64,000 nt of DNA from Idiomarina sp. (GCA_020831965.1 JAFIFP010000009.1:124001-188000), one strand, 5' to 3'. Shown: positions 1 to 8,051, numbered from the stretch's first letter. The notes: a model not told the origin generated them from the letters alone. Translations and numbers: made by a program.

Positions 1-345
1 CTGGGTGGACCCATTGCCAGTGGTGAGCAAATGATGTCGTGGATTCATTTAGAGGATATGCTGCAGCTCATTGATTTCTTGCTACATAACACTGATTGCC
101 AAGGGATTTTTAACGCGACCGCACCGCATCCTGTGAGTAATGCCGACTTCAGTCAAACACTAGCAACCACGCTCAAACGCCCTTGTGTGTTCCGAGTGCC
201 CGGCTTTGTGCTAAAAATTGTCTTTGGAGAGATGGCCGACTTACTGCTGACAGGGCAAGCCGCATTTCCAAAACGATTACAAGAAGCGGGCTTCGAGTTC
301 CGTTATCGAAACATCGAAGCCGCACTACAAGATGTTTTAAAATGA
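1..345 (+). CDS. TIGR01777-type NAD-dependent epimerase, C-terminal part
   Basis: The reading frame is open from the first base, so the start lies before the window and only about the last 114 residues are seen. The piece carries the SWIHLEDM stretch (after the upstream GGPIASGEQ) and the final DUF1731-like region ending in EAALQDVLK. This matches the C-terminus of the YfcH/TIGR01777 family of extended short-chain dehydrogenase-like sugar-nucleotide epimerases, whose substrate is not known. The Rossmann half is outside the window. It ends 19 bases before the end of the convergent ybbP gene. Confidence 0.8.
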   Translation: MGGPIASGEQMMSWIHLEDMLQLIDFLLHNTDCQGIFNATAPHPVSNADFSQTLATTLKRPCVFRVPGFVLKIVFGEMADLLLTGQAAFPKRLQEAGFEFRYRNIEAALQDVLK

Positions 346-364
346 CAGGTCTCAGTCTAAGACA

Positions 365-2878
365 TTAAGCGAGGCCTCTAATCAACTCCGCGGTGCGCTG
401 AATCATCAGCCGCCGCGTTGTCATCCAGCCTAGTAATGCCACAATACTCGCACCGATCAGTGGTCCGAAAACCCAGAATCGCCAATGTAAAGTGGCGGGC
501 ATATTGAAAACTTGCGTTTGCAAAATGAAGATCGTTAACTCCATTGCAATAGTCGCAATCAAGCCCGCTAGCGCGCCCAAGACAATAAACTCGTAGGTCA
601 CAGCTTTAGCAAGCAAGCCACTGCGAGCACCCAAGGTACGCAAGATCACGAGCTCTTGCTCTCGCTCTTCAAGTGTCGCCTGCACCTGCGCAACCAGAAC
701 TAAACCACCTGCAAGGATTACGAGTACCATCACGAATGTGATCGCCATCGACACATGACCAATCACCGATCGTACCTGCTGAATAATGTCGTCCACATCA
801 ATCAAGGACGCTTGCGGGAAGTCACGGAATAATTGGTACAACTCACTTCGACGCTCAGGTGGCAGATAGAAACTCGAGATATAAGTAGCCGGCACGCCCT
901 CCAAGCTCGATGGGTTAAAGATCATATAGAAATTCGGCTGCATGGTATTCCAGTCGACTTCGCGAATGTTTACCACAGGAACAGTGAATTCGTCAGCGCC
1001 GACACGGAACGTTAAGCGATCACCTAGTCCCACCCGAATGCGCTCAGCTACTTGCGACTCCACCGACACACCCGGCTCATCCCCATCAAACCAACGACCG
1101 GCAGTGAGGACATTCTCCGGCGGTAAGTCACGACGCCAGGTCAGCTGCAATTCACGGCCAAAACCTTCGCGGACATTGGTGTCATCGCGCTCTTCCTTGC
1201 TCACGGCGTCACGTACCGGGGTATCGTTAATCGCCATCAAGCGCCCCGGAATAATGGGGTAAAGATCCGTCGAACGAATATTCTCCCGTTCAAACATCTG
1301 GGTCATAGCGTCGACTTGTTCACCCGCGACGTTCACCACAAAGTAATTGGGCGCATCATCTGGAAGTTGGTTTTGCCAATCCTCCAGCAACTCGTTTCGC
1401 AGTGCGAGTACCAATAGAAAAAGCATCACCGCAGTCGAAAAACTCAGCATCTGTAAGCTATTCTCGCGCGAACGTCGCTGCATACCAGCCATGGCCAGTC
1501 GCCAGCTACTTCCAGCTTGCATACCCGCTTGGCGACTTGCGCGAATGAATAAGCGGCTGATCCCAAGTAACAAGAACATTGCTAAAATGCCGCCGGCAAA
1601 CAACGCTGCAGACAACAACCAGCTACGGCTGTACAACACCATTAAGCCGTATACGGTGCCGCCTGAAATAATCCAGTGCAGCGACCGTGCAAGATCACTT
1701 GCATCCAGCTCTCGACGCAACACTCGCAAAGGAGGAATACGCATTAAGCGCAAGAGCGGATACAAGCTAAACATTAACGCGCAGAGAAGGCCGGTTGCTG
1801 TCGCCAGGAACCAAGGACTGCCACTCGCAGCAGGTAACTCATACCCAAGGGCTGAACTTACATACCACACCACACCAGCTTGCAAGGCATAACCCAGCAA
1901 CAGCCCAGCGACAATACTAAAGCCCGTCAGGAGCAATAGATGCACGGTGAAAATCCGTCGCACTTGGCCTCGCGTTCCACCCAAGGTCTTCATAATGGCC
2001 ACAGCATCGTAATTCCGCTGACAGTAGCGTTGTGCGGCGACGGCTACCGCTGTTGCTGCCAACACCACACCCAGTAGGCTAGCGAGCAGCATAAAGCGTT
2101 CTGCACGGGTTAACGCGGCCGACAACGGCGAGTCGCCATCCTGAATACCTTGCCAACGCTGCGTCACATCATCGAGCTGAGGTAATAGCCAATTCTCGTA
2201 ACGGGCAATATCGGCCGGTTCGCCAGCGAAGAGGTAGTGAAAGCTCACTCGGCTACCGGGCTGAATGAGTCCTGTCGCAGCCAGATCCGTGTACGGAATC
2301 AGTACCGTTGGGCTGTCGGTAAACACGTTAAAGCCGGCATCAGGCTCGTGGGTTAGCACCTTAGTCACTACAAATTCAGCATCACCAACTTCGATGGTAC
2401 TGCCAAGGGACAAGGGCAGCTGTTGAAATAGTCCAGAGTGCACCCAAGCTTCCCCTGAACTTGGCAAAGAATGCGTGACCACACCGGTCACGAACGGCTC
2501 GTCCGCTACTTCCAATGCACCGCGTAATGGGAAACCATCGGAGACCGCTTTAATGTCTGCCAATGCCAATTGCTCTTCAGCGAACACCATGGAATTAAAG
2601 GTTGTGCGTCGCGCTGAACGCAATCCTTCTTCTTCGGCACGTTCTAACCATCCATCGTCAATTTCTGAGCGTGAACGCAATACTCGGTCGGCGGCAAGAA
2701 ACTCCGCGCTCCGCGCCATCAAGCCACCCTGTAAGCGCTCACTAAATAAAGATAGGGAAAGTACCGCAGTAACGGCGAGAGCCACAGCAGCTGCCATGAC
2801 CGTAAGTTCACCGCGGCTTAATTCATGGCGTAGCAAACGCCAAGAGATCTTGGTCCATTGCCAGCGATTAGGCCGCAT
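365..2878 (-). CDS. ybbP: ABC transporter permease YbbP (FtsX/MacB-like)
   Basis: An 837-residue inner-membrane protein with an N-terminal membrane segment (about residues 26-50), a large periplasmic domain, a cluster of helices at about 260-500, a second periplasmic domain and a last set of helices from about 715. This duplicated FtsX-fold layout is that of YbbP, the permease of the YbbA-YbbP exporter. Members of the family act as mechanotransmitting pumps for lipids, lipoproteins or toxic compounds rather than importers; the substrate is not known. The start overlaps the end of ybbA by 11 bases, so the two are translated together. The same pair lies beside tesA in Escherichia coli. Confidence 0.9.
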   Translation of the reverse strand: MRPNRWQWTKISWRLLRHELSRGELTVMAAAVALAVTAVLSLSLFSERLQGGLMARSAEFLAADRVLRSRSEIDDGWLERAEEEGLRSARRTTFNSMVFAEEQLALADIKAVSDGFPLRGALEVADEPFVTGVVTHSLPSSGEAWVHSGLFQQLPLSLGSTIEVGDAEFVVTKVLTHEPDAGFNVFTDSPTVLIPYTDLAATGLIQPGSRVSFHYLFAGEPADIARYENWLLPQLDDVTQRWQGIQDGDSPLSAALTRAERFMLLASLLGVVLAATAVAVAAQRYCQRNYDAVAIMKTLGGTRGQVRRIFTVHLLLLTGFSIVAGLLLGYALQAGVVWYVSSALGYELPAASGSPWFLATATGLLCALMFSLYPLLRLMRIPPLRVLRRELDASDLARSLHWIISGGTVYGLMVLYSRSWLLSAALFAGGILAMFLLLGISRLFIRASRQAGMQAGSSWRLAMAGMQRRSRENSLQMLSFSTAVMLFLLVLALRNELLEDWQNQLPDDAPNYFVVNVAGEQVDAMTQMFERENIRSTDLYPIIPGRLMAINDTPVRDAVSKEERDDTNVREGFGRELQLTWRRDLPPENVLTAGRWFDGDEPGVSVESQVAERIRVGLGDRLTFRVGADEFTVPVVNIREVDWNTMQPNFYMIFNPSSLEGVPATYISSFYLPPERRSELYQLFRDFPQASLIDVDDIIQQVRSVIGHVSMAITFVMVLVILAGGLVLVAQVQATLEEREQELVILRTLGARSGLLAKAVTYEFIVLGALAGLIATIAMELTIFILQTQVFNMPATLHWRFWVFGPLIGASIVALLGWMTTRRLMIQRTAELIRGLA

Positions 2879-3548
2879 GCTTCTGCTCCACTAACTTACC
2901 TGAGTCGATCTTCAAAATACGATCACACTTCGCGGCAAGCCGCTCATCATGGGTGACCATGACCAAAGTAGTACCGAATTCCCGATTCAGTTCAAAGAGT
3001 AAATCTTCGACCTTGGCACCCGTGCCACTATCGAGATTCCCCGTCGGTTCATCCGCGAATAAAATAGCAGGCTGACCAATAAAGGCTCGCGCAATGGCAA
3101 CACGCTGTTGCTCACCGCCCGATAATTGATTGGGGTAATGATCTAAACGATCACCTAAACCAACTTTCTGCAAAAGTTCAGTCGCCTGCTCTTCCGGATT
3201 CGACGCACCAGCAAGTTCTGCTGGAAGCATGACATTCTCTAGCGCAGTTAAACTTTGAATTAATAGAAAGGATTGAAAGATGAAGCCAATCTTGTCACCA
3301 CGCAAAATGGCGCGCTCTTCTTCATCCAAATCAGACAAATTCACGTTATCTACAGTAACATGACCTGTACTCGGCAAATCGAGACCTGCTAACAAAGCAA
3401 GTAATGTGGATTTGCCTGAACCTGATGCACCTACAATCGCCACAGCTTCGCCTTTTTCAATGCGAAGGTCGATAGGTGAGAGAATTTGCAATTGACCGGC
3501 ATTCGTTTCAACATGCCGAGATACGGAGTGAGCTTGAATAATTGCCAT
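2868..3548 (-). CDS. ybbA: ABC transporter ATP-binding protein YbbA
   Basis: The 226-residue ATPase partner of YbbP. Walker A (GASGSGKS) is at residues 40-47, the LSGGE signature at 142-146, Walker B ILFADE at 162-167 and the switch histidine at 200. It belongs to the LolD/MacB group of export ATPases. A good ribosome site (AAGGA) stands before the start, but inside the divergent tesA coding sequence. The start codon touches that of tesA with no base between them (CAT then ATG), so each promoter must lie inside the other gene or the starts must differ. Confidence 0.93.
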   Translation of the reverse strand: MAIIQAHSVSRHVETNAGQLQILSPIDLRIEKGEAVAIVGASGSGKSTLLALLAGLDLPSTGHVTVDNVNLSDLDEEERAILRGDKIGFIFQSFLLIQSLTALENVMLPAELAGASNPEEQATELLQKVGLGDRLDHYPNQLSGGEQQRVAIARAFIGQPAILFADEPTGNLDSGTGAKVEDLLFELNREFGTTLVMVTHDERLAAKCDRILKIDSGKLVEQKHAA

Positions 3549-4193
3549 ATGATTAAAAAATTCCTTTATGTCATTTTCGTGACGAGTTTGCTGGTCCTTA
3601 CTATACGTCCGGCAGCCGCAAAAGTTTCATTAATGGTGTTAGGCGATAGTTTAAGCGCCGGATACGGTATTGCTGAAGCCGACGGTTGGGTTAATGAAGT
3701 GCGCCGACACTGGCAGACTCATTATCCCGAACTGGAAATCATCAACGCGAGTATCAGCGGTGAAACCACTGCTGGCGGCTTGAATCGTCTACCGTCGTTA
3801 ATCGAACGTCATCGTCCAGACTGGGTCTTCATCGAACTGGGTGGTAACGACGGTTTGCGCGGATTTCAGCTCAACACAATGGCTGACAACATACGCGAAA
3901 TGATCCGAATTCTCCAGTCTGAGGGCATTCAGGTTGCATTGAGTGAAATAGAAATCCCTCCGAATTTAGGGCCCCGATATACGCGTGAGTTTAGGCAAGT
4001 GTTTCACACTCTTGCTGAAGAAGCGGAAATCCCGTTAGTCCCATTTTTTATGCGTGAAATTGCGGTGCGGCCAGAGCTTATGCAAGGTGACGGAATTCAT
4101 CCTAACCTCGCGGCACAACCCGTGATTGCCGATATTATGGAGCCTAAATTGCGCGCTTTACTTGAGCGGGTTTCGCTTGAGGGTGAACGCTAA
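3549..4193 (+). CDS. tesA: Acyl-CoA thioesterase I / lysophospholipase L1 TesA
   Basis: A 214-residue SGNH hydrolase with a secretion signal (hydrophobic core at about 5-19, then PAAAK). Block I GDSLS places the nucleophile at Ser34; the SISGETTAGG (Gly) and GGND (Asn) blocks and the final DGIHP block (Asp/His) complete the set. TesA hydrolyses acyl-thioesters, lysophospholipids and some esters in the periplasm. I chose the ATG at 3549 because it begins the signal peptide; an upstream TTG at 3486 would add 21 unlikely residues. The ribosome site is weak. The stop overlaps the folK start (TAATG). Confidence 0.93.
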   Translation: MIKKFLYVIFVTSLLVLTIRPAAAKVSLMVLGDSLSAGYGIAEADGWVNEVRRHWQTHYPELEIINASISGETTAGGLNRLPSLIERHRPDWVFIELGGNDGLRGFQLNTMADNIREMIRILQSEGIQVALSEIEIPPNLGPRYTREFRQVFHTLAEEAEIPLVPFFMREIAVRPELMQGDGIHPNLAAQPVIADIMEPKLRALLERVSLEGER

Positions 4194-4741
4194 TGGCGTG
4201 GGTCTATCTGAGTTTGGGTAGCAATATCATGCCCCAAGAAAACATGACTAGTGCATGTGAATTTCTCGCGGCGCAATTTCCAACGATGGTTCTCTTTCCT
4301 GTTATTGAAACCGCGCCCTGTGCTATGGAAAGTGAACAACGCTTCCTAAATACTCTGGCAATCGTTCAGTCGAACGACTCTGAGCTGACTCTCAAAACAC
4401 TGTTTAATCGGCAGGAAGAATTGCAGGGGCGGGATCGTTCAGACCCTGAGCGTGGTATTAAAGACCGTCCTATAGATATCGATATTCTCGGCAGCTCGAG
4501 CATTCTCACGACTAAAGTGTATGAAGATACCCCTGAGCCCTATTGCCAAGCCTGTGTCACCGCAGCTTATGGCGGCTGTGACACAGTCTCCATTCCGTTT
4601 ATGGGGGAGCTAGCGGGCGACTGCCCGACCGCCATCTACACGGATACTAGCGGCCGTCATGTATTCATTCGTGAGCAGACTATGAATCGCTTGTTCAAGC
4701 GCCTCGAAGCCGCCTTCAACAGCGAGCAACGTCTCGCTTAG
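4193..4741 (+). CDS. folK: HPPK, 6-hydroxymethyl-dihydropterin pyrophosphokinase-like
   Basis: A 182-residue protein of the FolK family, which transfers pyrophosphate from ATP to 6-hydroxymethyl-7,8-dihydropterin in folate synthesis. Visible marks are the N-terminal YLSLGSN strand and the family signature KDRPIDIDIL at about 107-116. The part after residue 120 differs from usual HPPK: it is cysteine-richer and lacks the usual H-P-R/ERxF ending, so it may be a divergent paralogue. It overlaps tesA by one base and overlaps the convergent folM gene by 132 bases. Next to folM the folate role is coherent. Activity is less certain than family membership. Confidence 0.75.
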   Translation: MAWVYLSLGSNIMPQENMTSACEFLAAQFPTMVLFPVIETAPCAMESEQRFLNTLAIVQSNDSELTLKTLFNRQEELQGRDRSDPERGIKDRPIDIDILGSSSILTTKVYEDTPEPYCQACVTAAYGGCDTVSIPFMGELAGDCPTAIYTDTSGRHVFIREQTMNRLFKRLEAAFNSEQRLA

Positions 4742-5338
4742 TACCTTCACTTGGTCGGCGGCAGAGTGCTCCGGTAAGAACTTCACCGGCCCCGGTTGAA
4801 TTGCATTCACCCGCACATGCGGCGCCAGTTTTTTCGCGTAGCTCACCATTAAACTTTCTAAGCCAGCCTTGGTGGAGCAGTACAATGCATACTCTGGATT
4901 CGGATTCGACACGTAAATGTCCGTAATGTGAATAATGTTTCCTGTCGGTCTCACGCTATTTTCGAGTAAAGGTGACAGGAGAGTATTCAATCGCGCTGGA
5001 GCTTTCATGTGGATTCGAAACACAGCGTCATAGTACTCGTTCATGTCCTCTTCATGCAGGGCATCTTTTTCGTAAATCGACGCATTGTGCAATAACAAAT
5101 CAAGATGGGTCAGATCACCGAGCAATATTTTAGCGACTTCATCGACGCTATCGTCAGAGAGCGCGTTGTAGTTGAGTACCGTCAAACTCTCTGTTTGCAG
5201 CGCCGACAGTTCTTCAGTCTCTTGCCGCGTTAGCGCGATGACGCGCCAGCCTTGTTTCAGTAACACGCGTGTCATATGCGCACCCAAACGGCGGCCAGCG
5301 CCCGTAATCACGGCAATAGGTTGCTTAGTTGACATCAT
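4610..5338 (-). CDS. folM: Dihydromonapterin/dihydrofolate reductase FolM (SDR family)
   Basis: A 242-residue short-chain dehydrogenase. The NADPH motif is TGAGRRLG at about 12-19, whose Arg-Arg pair is typical of pteridine reductases; the catalytic YxxxK is in YCSTKAG at about 152-158; the ending is the usual SIRVDGGRA. FolM reduces dihydromonapterin and, weakly, dihydrofolate. It runs toward folK and the last 44 codons share DNA with the folK tail. Two adjacent ATG codons open the gene; the first is used here. Confidence 0.85.
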   Translation of the reverse strand: MMSTKQPIAVITGAGRRLGAHMTRVLLKQGWRVIALTRQETEELSALQTESLTVLNYNALSDDSVDEVAKILLGDLTHLDLLLHNASIYEKDALHEEDMNEYYDAVFRIHMKAPARLNTLLSPLLENSVRPTGNIIHITDIYVSNPNPEYALYCSTKAGLESLMVSYAKKLAPHVRVNAIQPGPVKFLPEHSAADQVKVLSETLLAVEGGFEALEQAIHSLLTNEYMTAASIRVDGGRAVAR

Positions 5339-5418
5339 TCATTCCCATCAGTTGATACGCTTCAATTTACTTGCAGAGAAATACATCACATGGCGTGAGA
5401 AGGATCACGTAAGTGCGC

Positions 5419-5916
5419 TCACCGTACTGTACTCACCGAACTGTACTCACTTGAGTGGGTGAATTCTCGTTTGTTACCAGAGAAGCCATCAAACAATGCG
5501 CGATGACGCTGCAATCCATACTCGTCAGTTCGTGTTTCATAATCCCTCACCCAGGCAATGAGACTCTCTAAATGCTGATCCTGCTCCGCTTTGGAAGCAA
5601 ACTTCTCCGGCTCCCAAGGACGCTCTAAACAGTGGGCAATACAAACTTCCACACCCGGGTTGAGGAAGAAGAGCATGTCACAGTGTGTGAGCACAGGCTC
5701 CAAAATATCCGCATAGCAACCTTCAATGATCCAGCTGTCATGCTGGGCAATAAATGCCTCGACATCCGCCACGCTTTCCTGCAACTCGCGCCTTTGCGCA
5801 CCATTACAAAATGCCACCTCATCGAGCGACAAATATGCAACCGGATTTCGGTTCGACAGCAGTCGCGCAAAGGAGCTTTTGCCTGCACCTGCGTTACCTA
5901 GAAGGGTGACTTTCAT
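5419..5916 (-). CDS. Shikimate/adenylate kinase-like P-loop protein
   Basis: A 165-residue small P-loop protein. Walker A GNAGAGKSS is at about 7-15, followed by a DEVAF strand and WIIEGCYADIL, as in the adenylate-kinase-like 'topology modulation' or shikimate-kinase-like group of unknown substrate. It is not the shikimate pathway enzyme, since the full shikimate-binding motifs are not visible. The last residues (SSEYSSVSTVR) are encoded by a 14-base tandem duplication, so the C-terminus is probably a recent extension. It follows folM on the same strand after about 80 bases. Confidence 0.7.
   Translation of the reverse strand: MKVTLLGNAGAGKSSFARLLSNRNPVAYLSLDEVAFCNGAQRRELQESVADVEAFIAQHDSWIIEGCYADILEPVLTHCDMLFFLNPGVEVCIAHCLERPWEPEKFASKAEQDQHLESLIAWVRDYETRTDEYGLQRHRALFDGFSGNKREFTHSSEYSSVSTVR
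5423..5450. repeat. 14-bp tandem duplication at the 3' end of the kinase-like gene
   Basis: Two copies of a 14-mer, CGTACTGTACTCAC at 5423-5436 and CGAACTGTACTCAC at 5437-5450, differ at one base. They sit just inside the stop codon of the kinase-like gene and alter its last residues, most likely through replication slippage. Confidence 0.85.
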
Positions 5917-5944
5917 GAAAAATACCTATTGAACTAGTGCACAA

Positions 5945-6604
5945 CTATGGTGCGTTCCGTTGTGATGGATCACGTTTGAAATCTTCCACCAATGCATGTG
6001 GATCTAGTGCTACACGTTGCTGTTTCGCCGCTTCCGCCCACCACACTAATTGTCTGAAAGTGCGCGCAAAGTAATTCTGCCAAGCGTCCTGTTTTGCATT
6101 ATCTAGAACATTGCCGTTCTCTAGGAACTCGTCTTGTGCCTTGGGTACGTGAATCATTGCCGAAACCGGCAAACAACCTAACTCAGATAGAAACGTACGC
6201 ATGCCTACCGCCGCTCGCAAGCCACCCCATTGGCCCGCGGAGTAAGTCACAATAGCACTAGGTTTATAAGCAAAAAGCGAGCTACCAAAATGATTCAGAA
6301 GATTCGCCAATGCAGGGCTCATAGCATGATTATATTCAGGGCTAACCATGACAAATCCATCCGCTTGGTCGATTTTTGTAGCTAAGTCGTCTAGTTGACT
6401 GGGCGCACGCCCTTTCGCGTAAGCAAAGTGCGGCTTGAATGGGTTTTCTAGGGAGTAGTCTAAGGCATCAATTAACTCGACCTCACAGTTTCAGTATGAG
6501 GCAGCAAAATACTTCATACAAGCTAGTGCCACCCGCTCACCTAAACGCGCAGGCTTCGGCGGAGTACTGTCGCGCACCGTGCCTAAAAACACTAATAATT
6601 TCAT
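5945..6604 (-). pseudogene. NADPH-dependent FMN reductase, interrupted by an in-frame TGA
   Basis: From an ATG at 6604 the frame reads MKLLVFLGTVRDSTPPKPAR, typical of the flavodoxin-like NADPH-dependent FMN reductase family, then meets a TGA at 6493-6491 (codon 38). The same frame continues without another stop to 5945, about 219 codons in all, with the family motif SPEYNHAMSPALANLL and the TYSAGQWGG loop. One base change (for example TGA from CGA) explains it. The downstream ATG at 6349 could only give a C-terminal fragment without the FMN phosphate loop. It is either a recent pseudogene, a sequence error, or less likely a read-through gene. Confidence 0.8.
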
Positions 6605-6631
6605 GATGACCTCTGTCCTTAAATCAAAGGA

Positions 6632-6850
6632 TTACAGCCCAGACTCTATCATAGAACGGATCTTTATAGCCTTCTCAAAGTGATCGAGCTCGTGCGTTGC
6701 AATCCACCACGTGGCAGCTTCCATCAGCAATTGAGGATTGTCATTCTTGTTTGCGAAAAAGGCATAAAAGGAGGCACCCACCCCCTCCCCTTTTGCCAGT
6801 ATCTTCTTCGTACAAATTTGAGCGATATGTTTTCTCAGTGAATCTCGCAT
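6632..6850 (-). CDS. Small conserved protein (DUF6500-like)
   Basis: A 72-residue soluble protein that begins MRDSLRKHIAQIC and has the blocks GASFYAFFANKND and MEAATWWIATHELDHFEKA. From memory this resembles a small family of unknown function (DUF6500) seen in marine gammaproteobacteria; I cannot confirm the match here. There is no signal or membrane segment. It lies 27 bases upstream of the broken FMN reductase on the same strand, so the two could be co-transcribed. A function is not known. Confidence 0.65.
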   Translation of the reverse strand: MRDSLRKHIAQICTKKILAKGEGVGASFYAFFANKNDNPQLLMEAATWWIATHELDHFEKAIKIRSMIESGL

Positions 6851-7107
6851 TTGTTCAGGCTCCCGCTAAGTCATTCACATCCGAACTCGTTTATGTGATC
6901 TGTTTCGTTTGGCTTATGCAGAAGCATAGCATTCGGAAACCATTAGTTGGGAAGGAAAACGCGCTTCGAGCCTATGACGGCTTGTAGATGTTATTCGATG
7001 CGGTTAACGAGGAGTTTCATTGTTTGCTAGTTGGAGTCTTGTACTTCGTCATGCGGTGCATGACCTACCCCGGCTATCGAGCAACGAGAGCACGCTTCTG
7101 TGAAATA
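6851..7107. other. Non-coding spacer before the tRNA field
   Basis: No convincing gene on either strand. It includes a small palindromic element, ATGCGGTGCATGACCTACCC, near 7050, whose near-copy recurs near 7535 inside the tRNA cluster. Short open frames here have no family features. Confidence 0.5.
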
Positions 7108-7150
7108 TGGCGTCTTAGGGGATTCGAACCCCTGTTACCGCCGTGCAACG
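7108..7150 (-). pseudogene. Decayed tRNA-Glu fragment 1 (3' half)
   Basis: The 3' CCA, a damaged acceptor strand and an intact T-arm (GGGGATTCGAACCCC on the plus strand) of tRNA-Glu are present. Similarity stops at the anticodon stem, and the 5' half is replaced by unrelated sequence, so no cloverleaf can form. Confidence 0.75.
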
Positions 7151-7222
7151 TACATAGCGCGGTGTCGGGCACCGCCTCACGGCAAATGGCGCCTTTAATT
7201 CAAGGATAAGTTTTGGAAAAGA

Positions 7223-7260
7223 TGGCGTCCCCTAGGAGTTCAAACCCTGTTCCGCTCGTG
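7223..7260 (-). pseudogene. Decayed tRNA-Glu fragment 2
   Basis: The acceptor 3' strand and CCA are intact, but the T-arm has lost bases (GGAGTTCAAACCCT on the plus strand) and the anticodon arm is missing. Part of the first 112-bp repeat unit. Confidence 0.75.
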
Positions 7261-7334
7261 GATAGAGAGCGCGGTGTCGGGCACCGCCTCACGGCGAATG
7301 GCGCCTTTAATTCAAGGATAAGCTTTGGAAAAGA

Positions 7335-7372
7335 TGGCGTCCCCTAGGAGTTCAAACCCTGTTCCGCTCGTG
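7335..7372 (-). pseudogene. Decayed tRNA-Glu fragment 3
   Basis: Same damaged T-arm as fragment 2 and located at the same place in the second 112-bp unit, so it arose by duplication of an already broken copy. Confidence 0.75.
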
Positions 7373-7410
7373 GATAGAGAGCGCGGTGTCTTTGAATGAT
7401 CCTAAAAAGA

Positions 7411-7486
7411 TGGCGTCCCCTAGGGGATTCGAACCCCTGTTACCGCCGTGAAAGGGCGGTGTCCTAGGCCTCTAGACGAAGGGGAC
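7411..7486 (-). tRNA. tRNA-Glu (UUC), copy 3 of 3
   Basis: A 76-base gene including encoded CCA. On the minus strand it begins GTCCCCTTCGTCTAGAGG, with anticodon loop CTTTCAC (anticodon TTC) between CCGCC and GGCGG, T-arm CAGGGGTTCGAATCCCCT, and acceptor pairing GTCCCCT/AGGGGAC. Probably transcribed from the promoter upstream of tRNA-Ala. Confidence 0.97.
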
Positions 7487-7565
7487 CCTGGACTTACTGT
7501 CCGGCAGTGCCGAACTTTTCTTGCTTTGACCATGTCATGCAGTGCATGACCTACCCTTACTAAAT

Positions 7566-7622
7566 CGGCGTCCCTGGGCATTCAACCCCTGTTCCGCTCG
7601 TGGACAAAGAGCGCGGTGTCTT
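7566..7622 (-). pseudogene. Decayed tRNA-Glu fragment 4
   Basis: The stretch keeps parts of the acceptor and T-arm of tRNA-Glu (GGCGTCCCTGGGCATTCAAC on the plus strand) with substitutions that break pairing, then the same CGCTCGTGGA debris as fragments 2 and 3. It lies 13 bases from intact copy 2. Confidence 0.7.
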
Positions 7623-7634
7623 TGTCCTAAATAA

Positions 7635-7710
7635 TGGCGTCCCCTAGGGGATTCGAACCCCTGTTACCGCCGTGAAAGGGCGGTGTCCTAGGCCTCTAGA
7701 CGAAGGGGAC
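7635..7710 (-). tRNA. tRNA-Glu (UUC), copy 2 of 3
   Basis: Identical in sequence to the copy at 7411-7486 (offset 224 bases, twice the 112-bp repeat length), with encoded CCA. The flanking 5' spacer GGACTTACTG is also shared with copy 3, so the unit was duplicated with its spacer. Confidence 0.97.
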
Positions 7711-7763
7711 CCTGGACTTACTGCTCGGCGTACCGAACTTTTCTTGCTTTGAGCAAGGTTGAA

Positions 7764-7822
7764 TGGCGTCCCCTAGGGGATTCCAACCCTGTTACCGTCG
7801 TGCAAAGCACATAGCGCGGTGT
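7764..7822 (-). pseudogene. Decayed tRNA-Glu fragment 5
   Basis: The acceptor 3' strand is intact and the T-arm almost so (one base lost), but the anticodon stem carries a GTCGTGCAAAGC variant and the D-arm is absent. Followed by another copy of the GCGGTG-CACCGC inverted repeat. Confidence 0.72.
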
Positions 7823-7872
7823 CGGGCACCGCCTCACGGCGGATATAAAGGCCCATTGGCAGTCTTAAAATA

Positions 7873-7948
7873 TGGCGTCCCCTAGGGGATTCGAACCCCT
7901 GTTACCGCCGTGAAAGGGCGGTGTCCTAGGCCTCTAGACGAAGGGGAC
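7873..7948 (-). tRNA. tRNA-Glu (UUC), copy 1 of 3
   Basis: Same 76-base tRNA-Glu as the other two intact copies, with CCA. It is the copy nearest the promoter, separated from tRNA-Ala by 27 bases. Confidence 0.97.
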
Positions 7949-7975
7949 GCAACATGTTCAACCGGTGACGAAGTT

Positions 7976-8051
<76 letters not shown>

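Larger units (their letters stand above)
7157..7380. repeat. Two tandem 112-bp units carrying tRNA-Glu debris
   Basis: Units 7157-7268 and 7269-7380 are almost identical and start with GCGCGGTGTC; the same ten bases restart at 7381. Each holds an inverted repeat (GCGGTG-TCGGG-CACCGC) and a decayed tRNA-Glu 3' half. A third copy of the inverted repeat lies near 7815. The arrangement shows repeated unequal exchange in the tRNA array. Confidence 0.85.

Noticed and set aside
1347-1892. Open frame of 181 codons antisense to ybbP
   Set aside because: No ribosome site or family features; it is the shadow of a conserved gene.
6491-6493. Selenocysteine at the TGA of the FMN reductase gene
   Set aside because: The family has no selenoprotein members known to me at this place and I could not see a SECIS-like hairpin right after the TGA; a point mutation is simpler.
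7108-7948. CRISPR-like regular repeats
   Set aside because: The repeats are tRNA-Glu genes and their fragments with CCA ends and T-arms; spacers are not unique, and no cas gene is near.
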